Source: Candidatus Altimarinota bacterium (GTDB lineage Bacteria > Patescibacteriota > Gracilibacteria > BD1-5 > UBA6164). Taken from it: a DNA stretch of 22,101 bases. Location of the stretch: the NCBI GenBank assembly GCA_020631575.1, contig JAHDGX010000013.1:1-22101 (forward strand), in the 5' to 3' direction. The stretch's first letter is position 1. Every line of letters starts with the position of its first letter. The position numbers were made by a program, and so were the translations under genes. Of the stretch, positions 1 to 8,934 are shown piece by piece. The notes below the pieces were generated by a model. The model worked only from the letters and a program-made list of their open reading frames with translations. It was not told the origin of the DNA and did not search any database.

Positions 1-734
1 TGATAGATATACAATCACAAATACGTAAAAAAGTCTGACTAGGGACTTTATTTGTAAAGTGATACATAACATGAGATAATTTTGAGATATATAAAGAACT
101 CTATGAAAGGTACCAATATCTCATGGGGTGATATGAAGGAAAAAAGAACAATACCCAAGATTTTTCTACTAGTTTTATAAACCTTATTGATGATTTTAAA
201 GAGAATTGATATGATAAATCATTCCCTATTGTAGTAAGTAGAGAAGGAATTCCTATAGATGGTCACCACCGTGTCGCTTGCTGCTTATATTTTGATTCTA
301 TTCCTACATATTCGATTAATCCTAAGGTCTCTATTAAAAACTATAACTGATTATCTTGGATACTTAATAACCCTTTTGTGTATTATAGTTATTCGGACTA
401 TGAAAAAATTCTTATTTTAAAAGAGTATTGTAAATACAACAAGATTTACTATTATGATAGTATCTGATTTGATGGTAAAAATACAGATATATTGTGAAAA
501 TTTAGTGTTAACTACAAAGGAAATAAAAGCACTTTTATTTTCACTCAGTCACAATGAAATAATAATAAACAGTCGCGTTTAATGGATAAATTGATCCATG
601 AGAAAATAAACATACATGATATATATGAGACTCCTTATATACCCAGAAGCATAATTATGCATTTCTACCACTTTCGTAACCGTTTACAAAGAAAAATATT
701 CGAATTTATAAAAAAATATACAAATGAAAAATAA
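1..734 (+). CDS. Partial ParB/sulfiredoxin-like protein in a glycan gene cluster (5' end missing)
   Basis: The frame is open from the window edge (first full codon at 3) to TAA at 732-734, with UGA read as Gly many times, so the true start lies outside the window. About a third of the way in, the stretch SREGIPIDGHHRVACCLYFD resembles the DG-x-HR-x-A motif of ParB/Srx-type nucleotide-binding domains. The rest is rich in Tyr, Lys and Asn and has no motif I recognise. The end overlaps the following methyltransferase by 11 nt, so the two are probably translationally coupled. The neighbours (methyltransferase, two glycosyltransferases) suggest a role in surface glycan synthesis, perhaps as a small kinase- or hydrolase-like enzyme. 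That role is inference only; the open frame and the motif are seen directly. Confidence 0.6.
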
Positions 735-1482
735 AGTAACTTATATATCATCTCCAGGAGCCTTTCTTGATACAGTCTCGAAAAAAATCAAACAAACCGA
801 TATCGTTTTAGATGTGGGGTCTGGTATAAATCCTCAAAAATATATTAAGCCTGTAGTACATATTTGTGCTGAACCATATGAGCAATACGCAGATCATCTT
901 ATTTCAAAAGTAGGGAATAAAAATAGATTTTTTATTGTCTTAAAACAAAAGTGGGATGAAGTAGTAAAAACGATACCAAAAAACTGAGTTGATACCCTTA
1001 TTACACTAGATGTTATTGAACATATAGAAAAGAAAGAATGAGTACAATTACTCAAAGATTCAATCAAAATTGTGAGAAAGCAAGTAGTAATATTTACTCC
1101 CTATGGCTTCATGCCACAAGAAGTCCCAGAATGAATGAAAGATGCTTGGTGACTAGATTGAGCTGAGTGGCAAAAACATAAATCATGATGGACTGAAAAA
1201 GATTTTTGAAAATGATGGGATGTTTATATATGTAGAGAATTCCATTTTTACGATGCAATCACTAAAGAAAAATTTAAAACCCCATACTGAGCTCTATTTG
1301 CAATATACAACAAAGACATAAGCTCTAAGAAGAATTTATACTCTATTATGAGGTCTATTTATAGTTTTATTACACTCAAAATATTATTTTATATCGGTAT
1401 TAATAAAGTAACGCACAATACCCGTTTAAAACTTTTTTATAATAAATATATAAAAAAATACTATAATTTTTTCTCTTCTTAA
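724..1482 (+). CDS. Class I SAM-dependent methyltransferase
   Basis: A 252-aa protein beginning at ATG 724 and ending in TAA, with several in-frame UGA (Gly) codons, the first at 985-987. Motif I of the Rossmann methyltransferase fold is visible as VLDVGSGINP around residues 28-38. An acidic residue for the ribose of SAM follows in CAEPYEQY, and the post-motif strand reads TLITLDVIEHIEK around residues 91-104. The order is typical of the Methyltransf_11/23 type. The C-terminal 60 residues are basic and aromatic and could contact membrane or a lipid-linked acceptor. It overlaps the preceding gene by 11 nt and is followed 12 nt later by a glycosyltransferase. A sugar or polysaccharide substrate is therefore likely, but the acceptor cannot be read from sequence. 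The family call is firm; the substrate is inferred. Confidence 0.82.
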
Positions 1483-1494
1483 TCGTACACAATT

Positions 1495-2634
1495 GTGTCT
1501 AAAAAAAATATACTCCACATAGTTTATCAAACAAAAGTAATAGGTTGAGTAGAAAGATTTATTGAATCCTTGCTCTGAAACTCAATCAAGGGTGAAAGAG
1601 TGTTGAAACTACACAACAGTAAAGATGTAATCAATATATCAAATAGCATAGACAGTCTCAACGAAACAAATAAATCTTACAATCCCCTTCTATTGATATA
1701 TTTTACTATCAAGAGATGATATTTATATAAAAAATATTGTAAGAAAAATAATATCCATATCTGCTTCTCTCATTGAGATAGTTTAAATCTATCGGCTATA
1801 ATATCAAAATTATTATTCAGAAATAAAAGTAAAATTATCATTTTTTTACATAACTCTTTATCATTTTATGATAATTTTGGGTCTAGTTTTTACAAACATC
1901 TATTTACTTATTTTTATCCAAAAGCAGATAAAATCATTACAATATCTGCAGAAATGCAGGAGGAACTAAAGAAATCATGATACACAAATACTCATCTATT
2001 GTATAATCCAATCGACTTAAAATATATTAAAAAAGCTCAAAAGGAAGAAATTTCAGAATATAAAAATTTATTCTCAAATGGAAAGTATACATTTATAACC
2101 ATTTGACGACTTGAAAAAGTAAAAAATATTCCTTTCCTGATAAATTGCTTTAAAAAACATAATTCCATAGAAAGGAAATCTCAGTTTGTAGTAATATGAG
2201 ATGGAGACCTTTCTTCTACTCTAAAACAAGAAGCTTGAGAAGGAAATAATATTCATTTTATACCTTTTCAAAAAAATATATATAAATATCTAAACGCTGC
2301 AGATTCTTTTATATTTTCTAGTTTCAATGAATGATTTGGAAGAGTACTTATAGAGTCACTTGCTTGCAGCACTCCCATACTATCTCACGATTTTAAATAT
2401 GGAGGAAGAGAAATATTAAGAGAATCTAATAATTGGGAAGCCTGTAAAAAAATAGAAATACATCAAAACGGTATACTAACTCCCTACTTGGATGAAATGA
2501 CTTTTGTAAAAGCTATGTGAGTTATACAAAAAACTAGATTTGATAAAAAACAAATACAGAATAATATCAAAAAATACTCAATAGATAATAGCTTACTATC
2601 ATATAATAAAATAATACATGAAGTTTCACCCTAA
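1495..2634 (+). CDS. Glycosyltransferase family 4 (GT-B fold)
   Basis: A 379-aa protein. GTG at 1495 is chosen because an in-frame TAA lies at 1480-1482 and the text after it reads as a normal N-terminal strand (NILHIVYQTKVIGGVERF, with UGA giving one Gly of the GG). The N-terminal half is an acceptor-binding Rossmann domain. The C-terminal half carries ITIGRLEKVKNIPFLI, a typical GT4 segment, then VVIGDGDL, and the nucleotide-sugar motif NEGFGRVLIES, which gives the E-x7-E signature with the EGFG glycine encoded by UGA. The length is usual for GT4. It transfers a sugar from an activated donor during glycan assembly at the inner face of the membrane. It overlaps the next glycosyltransferase by 17 nt, so the two are surely co-transcribed. 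Donor and linkage are unknown. Confidence 0.9.
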
Positions 2635-3499
2635 GGTATCAATTATAATCCCAGTGTATAACTGAAGTGATTTTGTATGAGAGGCTATAGACAGTGCGCT
2701 TGCACAAGATTATGATAATATTGAAATAATAGTTATAAACGATGGTTCAAATGACAACTGAGCAACCGAATCCATAGTAAAATCATATTGAAATGAGATA
2801 CAATATATAAAAAAAGAAAATGGGGGTGTCGCTACTGCATTAAACCTAGGAATAGAGTCTATGACTGGAGAGTATTTTTCATGGCTCTCACATGATGATC
2901 TTTATATAAGTAATAAAGTCTCATCACAAGTTGAGCTTCTTGCTCAGCTTGAGGATAAAGAAAATACTATTCTTTTTTCTAATTATGTATTTATAAATGA
3001 ACACTGAACGGAAATCAATAAGATAGAGATACACTACCCCCCTGAAAAGCTTTTATACAAACTCCTGATAAACTCTTTTTTAAATTGATGTACATTACTT
3101 ATACCTAAAAAAGCTTTTACTAAAGTATGAGTTTTTGAAGATGAACTACAAACTACTCAAGACTATCACTTATGGTTTAGAATGATGAAAGAGTATAAAT
3201 TTTTAAATACTCCAGAGTTCTTAGTAAAAAGTCGACAACACTCATGACAAGATAGTAAAAAGAAACTCTTCATTGCAATGAAAGAAAGAAAATACTTAGA
3301 AAAATTTATACTTTGAGAATTCACTCCTGCAGAATTAAAAAAAAGCGCAAATAGTAAATTACCAGATTTTCTATTTATGTTTATCACAAAGTGTAAGTTA
3401 GAGAAATATAGAATCCTTTGATTTTTATATTTCATAGCACAAAAGCTTCATATAGATATTTTTCTCGCAACAATATATAGAAAAATATTTAAGTATTAG
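2618..3499 (+). CDS. Glycosyltransferase family 2 (GT-A fold)
   Basis: A 293-aa protein from ATG 2618 to TAG 3497-3499. The N-terminus is a textbook GT2 domain: VSIIIPVYNGSDFV (Gly by UGA), then IEIIVINDGSNDN for the nucleotide-binding loop, KENGGVATALNLGI, and the metal-binding variant of DXD in SWLSHDDLY. A later DYHLWFRM resembles the ED-Y-(D/H)-L-W-x-R acceptor/catalytic segment, with Glu replaced by Gln in TTQDYHL. The last 60 residues are hydrophobic and basic and may associate with membrane. It starts inside the end of the GT4 gene and closes the glycan cluster. The likely role is sugar transfer to a lipid-linked or protein acceptor in surface glycan synthesis; the precise sugar is unknown. 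Confidence 0.92.
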
Positions 3500-3515
3500 T
3501 ATCTTCGTATAACAT

Positions 3516-3611
3516 ATGCTAGACAAAGTGTGATTCTTATCAATTCTTAGAGTGTCTATAATAGATATAATGGTATTTTTCGTAATTATATTCCTGTCTA
3601 TAATAAAATAG
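3516..3611 (+). CDS. Candidate 31-aa hydrophobic peptide
   Basis: A short frame, ATG 3516 to TAG 3609, starts 16 nt after the GT2 stop. It contains one UGA (Gly) and encodes a charged N-terminus followed by about 15 hydrophobic residues (MVFFVIIFLSII) that could span a membrane. No ribosome binding site is evident. It may be a small membrane peptide at the end of the glycan operon, a decayed fragment of a membrane protein, or chance in AT-rich DNA. The rest of the 3500-3651 gap holds only repeated TGTCTATAATA words. Confidence 0.2.
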
Positions 3612-3651
3612 ACATGGAAATATTTACCTTAAAATAGGGAAAAATTACTGT

Positions 3652-4464
3652 CTATAATAAAAATTCGCTCAATTCTATCCAAAACTCTATATCTCCATCC
3701 TCTCCTCTCATATTTTCATTTTTTCATTGTTGACAGAGAAATTCTTCGATTTTAGACTTATCAAATCATCAGGAAACAAGGTTTTTGATAAGTTTTTTTC
3801 TTGGAGAGCTAAATCATACTTTAATCAATTCTAAGAATTTTGCATCATCAACATTATCATATTTATCATGTAGCATAAATTTTAAAACAGATGACTCTAT
3901 TTTAGGTGCTGGAATAAAATTTTCTTTTCATACAAATATCTCATCACATGCGTTACACTTTTTTTCTATCATAAGTGATAAAACAGAGGATTTATTCTTT
4001 CATTTTCCAAGTATCTTATCTCCTACATCTTTTTGCATAAGAATAATCATGTATTCAGGCTTGTGACTTAGACTATAAAGAAAATGTCTAAGAATTGGTG
4101 ATGTTATATAGTAAGGAATATTTGCTATAACACTATATTTTTTCCACTCAGGAGTAAAGTCTAATACATCACTGTTATGTATCTTGAAATCTATATCTCT
4201 CGTCTCAAGTTCTCAGAGTGTTACTCTATGCTCAAGAATCTCTATCATATCCCTGTCAAGTTCTACCAGATGCAGAGTATCTGGTTTTTGACACAACAAC
4301 TTCTCTGTAAGAGCTCCATATCATGGCCCCACTTCTACAATATTTTTTCCTGAGACTTCTATAAGCTTAGATATATCGCTCGTGATACTTTCGTTTATCA
4401 AAAAATTCTGACCAAGTGATTTCTTAGCCAGTATCTTATATCTCTTTATGATTTGTTCGCTCAT
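3652..4464 (-). CDS. ksgA: 16S rRNA dimethyladenosine transferase KsgA
   Basis: A 270-aa protein starting at ATG (4464) and ending in TAG. It dimethylates two adjacent adenines in the 3' terminal helix of 16S rRNA with SAM during small-subunit maturation. The N-terminus KSLGQNFLIN is diagnostic. Motif I is NIVEVGPGYGALTEKL (the glycine after Pro is UGA), the acidic loop is LVELDRDM, and the catalytic N-I-P-Y-Y box reads VIANIPYYITSPI. FIPAPKIESSV follows in the region before the C-terminal helical domain. The length matches the family (about 260-280 aa). The C-terminus has RGED instead of the usual RAE near the end. It lies downstream of the giant surface protein but is separated from it by a terminator hairpin, so it probably has its own promoter. 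Confidence 0.96.
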
Positions 4465-4472
4465 AGGTATGA

Positions 4473-4505
4473 AAAAAACTATACATAAAAAGTGTATAGT
4501 TTTTT
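4473..4505. terminator. Bidirectional rho-independent terminator
   Basis: A 12-bp perfect stem (arms 4473-4484 and 4494-4505) with a 9-nt loop, and runs of T on the outer side for both strands. It lies just after the stop of the minus-strand 1407-aa surface protein and 9 nt before the ksgA start, so its main role is probably to end the surface-protein transcript and insulate ksgA. Confidence 0.75.
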
Positions 4506-4520
4506 AGTAGATTACAAGTT

Positions 4521-7500
4521 CTAATTGTAATCCAGACTAATAGTAAAATCCAGTAGTGACTGATAATCTCCAGCTGAATAATTATGAATATCATCAAGTA
4601 GAGCTGAATATTTTAAATCTACGCTGTAGGTGTGTTTTTCTCCTGCGAGATTAAGATTCCTACTTCTACTTAAAACAGTATTTCAAGATCAAAAAGCATT
4701 TGGAGCAGTAAATGGAGTATCGTCATATCAGACTCCAAAACTTCCATTCCAATCAGGAATAGTTTCAAGGCTCTTTGAGAGCAGACTCTGCTGCAGCATC
4801 TCTACATTAAAAGCAACTCATATAGTTCTTACAGTTACTGTAAGAGTATCTGTGCTCGTAGTAAGTCATCACGTTGAGCTTAATTGCCCTATATCTACCT
4901 CACTTCGAGAAAGGGTAAATTCAATTTCATCAACATAAAATTCATGAAATATGTTAGAACTATTTCCTGCATTATCTGAAATTTGAAATACCATCCTGTA
5001 TCTTCAATATGGTAAATCACTAAGATCATAACTTGCTCAAGTAGAACTAATAGAATCAAGAGATAGCTTTGTCGGAGCGACATCTACTCACCAAGTAGTT
5101 CCATCTCATCTCTGAAGTACTACTTCAGCACTAGACTGGTCTATACCAGAAAGATTATCATTAAAAGTATAGTCAATTTTTGCATTTCAAATCGGGAGTA
5201 AAGATCCACTTGCAAGTGATACACTACTTATAACGGGATCTACACCATCACTCGTATCTATCTTTGCAAACGCAGAATATTCTATTTCATCATTATTTTG
5301 AGTCACAACTCGGAAACAATACTGATCCCCTGCTCAGATATTTTTCATGATTGAAAAATCCCATTCTCCCCATTCTCATACCGGAATAGTATTTGGGTTT
5401 GTAACGGTAGGAAGCGATTCACTATAACTTTGCAGGTTATGCCCACCTCAAAATAAAAGTGAATTAGCAAGAGTTGCTCCATCTGTCACTCATGGATTAT
5501 CAAAATGAATCCAATCTCCTCCTCATCATGGGGCTCATACGTCACTCCAAGTAGCTATACTTTCACATACTCATCCAGAACCATATTGCAGCTTTAATTG
5601 CAGTACTCCTACTGGCAACTCTGGAACAGCATTTTTCAGAAGCATTCTGAGACGTAGCTGATTATTTACAGGTATACTTGAGAGAGTTGTATTTTCAAGA
5701 GCTAGAGGAGTGAGTGGAGTATTTGCGTTATTATTTTCATACCAGCGATAATGAGTCTTATCTAAAAGGAATTCATCTGCAAAGATTCATTCTTCTATTG
5801 CAAGCCAACGAATATCATCTATAGCATGTGTATCACAATCATCATCATTATCAAGTTCACATGATCTAAACTGCATACTCGTTGTAGTCACAGATTGAAT
5901 CTCGTCGATTTGAACATCTTGTCCTCCATTATTTGTGACGGTTTGAGATATACCAACAGGAGCATCTGAGAAGCTCGTAGAAAAAGAAGCTGTTGACCAG
6001 ACATTTGATGGAGTAGTAGAGTTCCCTGTTCCAATATCCATATTTTTAAAAAATGGATTTTCGTTTGGATCTACAGCGATCCATCAAAAGGTCTCATTAG
6101 GATGAGCACCATTACAGCCATCTTGAGAGTTTTGCTGACATATACCACCCGTAAAATTTCAGGCAGTTGAATTACTAACTCTTGTCACAATAGGACTATC
6201 TCCATTGGTTGTCTGCACTGAAGTAAATACATATGGAGTCGAAGAAAAAGTCTCACTGTAACTTGTAGTAATAGATCAAGGCCCCGTATCAAATGACTGA
6301 TTTGCAGTAAAAGTCCCTGCCTCTATACCATCAATACTACTCGTTTGACTCGCATCAACTACTATATATCAAATCGTTTCTGCAAGGTGTGTTTGACAGC
6401 CAACAGTATTTCATGCATTTGAATCACACAGACGAACCTCTGCTCCGGTACTGGTAACATTTCGAGCCTCAAACACAAGTGCCTCAGCTGGATCATTATG
6501 AGTATTAGTTCTCCCCACTATAACAGGAGTCGTATATGGTCATCCTACGAAATTGACTGTGGTCCATCCTCAATTAGCTGGAGCTTCTATTTTTCAAGCC
6601 TCTCACCATATATCATCCAGCACTACCGGAGTTGCTCACAGCTGAACTTTTGAGTAATTATTTACAGGAAGTCATGATCAGCTAGCTATGTCAAAAAGCC
6701 GAAAACAATAACTCTGGTTATCAAGAGCATAACTCGTAGCCTTAAAAGAAAACTCGTATTCTTTTTGAGAACTATCTACAAACACTCACGTTGAAGTAAG
6801 GATAGTCTGACCATCAGGATTATGATATCACTCACTTTGCAAATGAATATTTCACAGTGGATTTGAGAGTAACACTGTAGCTGAAGTTTCAGCGTTTGGA
6901 GAGATATGAGGACTATCTACCATTTCCCAAGCATCACCCGTATCTGATATACTCGTCCATGAAAGTCCACTATTACAACTTCATCATGTTTGAGCCCACT
7001 CAAGTTCAAAACGAGAAGCATTGTCATAAGATTCTCAAGATGTATTTTCTATTTTTGTCCTGAGTCTAATTGTCTGATTTTTTGATATATTAGAAATATC
7101 TGTGTTTTCAGCTGCAATCCATCCAGCATTCGTATCAAAATCACTACTATCATCACGAAATCTGTAGGTAGATTGTGATAAGTATCAATCACCTGCAAAG
7201 AGGCTTAAAAGATTGACTCACTGTATACCCATACGACCAGCAGCATATACTGCCTCTCCATTTGCAGCTTCATTTTGCTGTACAAGCTGAATAGTATCTC
7301 AAGCTCACACACCCTGAAGTATCACTCAGGCTGATGAAGCTGATGAATTTGTAATACCATCCCCATCATTTGAATGCCTATTGTATGATCCAGAGGTTCA
7401 ATATTCTATATCTACTCCATCTACTCTCCATCTGAGGTAGGGATTTTCTCGAGACGCGTTTGAAGTTCCCGTTCTTGTATTATACACAGAGTGAAGCATC

Positions 7501-8744
7501 AAATAATCTCAAGCAGACTGAGCATCAATTTCAGATATAGCTCCAGCGTCATGTACGAGAGAGCTTCACTGTTCAATCGTTGTATCAAAAGTGAGTGGAG
7601 TAGCTGTATTTGATATATCTTGTCCTCCTCCAGCTTCTCATACCCTCACATAGTCTGCACTGTCTGGAAGTTTCGTGATAGTAAGTCCTGATTTACTTGG
7701 AACGGTATTGTTAGTAGTTCCTACCAGAGTAGACTCTCTTCGAACTTGTAAGTTAAGTACCTGATTTATAGAGTTTGTCTCGATGATTCATACATATGAA
7801 GATATCCCTGTAAAACTTCCCTCTTGCGCTCTGGCATAAGCTGTAGATCTTGTAGCATCAATCTCTGTTCCATCAAGAATGAGCCTCACTTCATTATTTG
7901 TTCTATCAGTTCCTGTAACAACAGTTCAAAGATTATACGTCACTAAATACTTTCAAGCTGCCAAGAGTGTTACATCATTTCCAGAGACGCTAAATGATCA
8001 CGCATCTACTTCATCGTTTATTGATAAATTTACGTCCTCCCAAGTAGTAGTGATAGCTTGAGCTGCTGATTGTCTCACTCGAGCATAATCCCAGGCATCA
8101 TCGAGCTTGAGGATATTTATCCCTGATCTATTCGAGCTTCGGACAACTCATGAGGTATTTGTATTTGTTCTTTGAATTTGAACTTCTATATCATCTCATG
8201 CACTCAGATCAAGAACTGCTGCTGACTCAGCATATCACTCGAAATCTCCATCAGCACGACGAATATAACTACTCGCATATCCATATGGTGTATTTGTGGC
8301 TCCATTTATTCGTAGCCAAGACTGCAATTCAGATCTATTTGATCAACCAGTGCTTTGAACTGGAACTGAGTACATAACAAGATAATGCCCTCACACTTGA
8401 GCTTCAAAACTATCATTTGTTCCAGAAATAGGAATCTCACTATTCACAGCTACTGGAGTATCCCATGAGAGCGTTTGAGCTGTAGTAGTAATAGCTTCTC
8501 CTCAGGCTGCATCGCGGTGTACTGAAAATATTGGAAGCGTTGGAGACTGAGCCGTAGCAAGAGAATAGTTAAATATACTTGTAAAAAATGGAAGCAGTGA
8601 AAATACTCCTGATAAATGAATTATCAGAGTGATGATCAGGCTACGTATAAAAACTTGTCTCAAGATTGTATAACTTATATATTTTAGGGTATCATATATC
8701 TTTATTTTTGAGGAGAAGTGAGTATTGATTATTATAAATTTCAA
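4521..8744 (-). CDS. Giant exported surface protein with C1q-like and H-lectin-like repeats
   Basis: One frame of 1407 aa, with UGA as Gly and no internal UAA/UAG, ends in TAG at 4521-4523. A TTG at 8744 is the first possible start. A second TTG at 8663 gives a tidier signal peptide (RQVFIRSLIITLII..., likely cleavage after ATA). Layout by eye: residues 81-225, 225-370 and 370-518 are three similar beta repeats (AGKYLVTYNL and GDYLMLHSVY) resembling C1q/TNF jelly-rolls. Residues about 518-680 and 990-1160 are two copies of a module ending in YCFR. Residues about 715-986 are three H-type-lectin-like repeats, each with a Cys pair and a W-(I/L)-A-(I/V)-type end. Next comes an Ig-like domain, then a C-terminal beta domain (about 1275-1407) shared with the divergent neighbour. 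The likely role is adhesion or glycan binding at the cell surface. Domain names rest on pattern resemblance, not on a search. Confidence 0.85.
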
Positions 8745-8934
8745 TTTTAAATATATTCTTTAAAAATATTTATAAATAAAAATATAAAATAGTCTTATAT
8801 AAAATTAACTTATTACAAAATAAATTGTGTTTTGTAAAGGTTTTTTTCCTCTCTAAATGACATAAAATATATTTCCCTATAGCGGTATGTGCTAAAATTT
8901 ATTTATAGTTATATATAACATATTAAGCGCAAGA
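8745..8934. promoter_or_regulatory. Shared divergent promoter region of the two giant surface genes
   Basis: A 190-bp, very AT-rich interval between divergently transcribed genes. For the plus gene, an extended -10 (TG-C-TAAAAT, 8890-8898) sits 37 nt before the GTG start; no clear -35 is visible. I could not place a convincing minus-strand promoter. The arrangement suggests that the two giants are co-regulated. Confidence 0.4.

Noticed and set aside
724..987. Truncated 87-aa methyltransferase ending at UGA
   Set aside because: The frame continues through UGA as Gly into the expected LDVIEHI motif, so it is not a truncated gene or pseudogene.
3595..3614. Hairpin TGTCTAT-AATAAA-ATAGACA as a ksgA terminator
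   Set aside because: The 7-bp stem has only two G/C pairs and no T tract on either strand, so I do not call it a terminator.
4630..4938. Plus-strand open frame of 102 codons within the giant surface gene
   Set aside because: It is a shadow frame over the conserved C-terminal beta domain of the minus-strand gene.
4521..8744. Giant gene as several frameshifted pseudogenes
   Set aside because: Codon-by-codon reading of the minus strand shows one frame without UAA/UAG from 8744 to 4521; only UGA interrupts it under the standard code.
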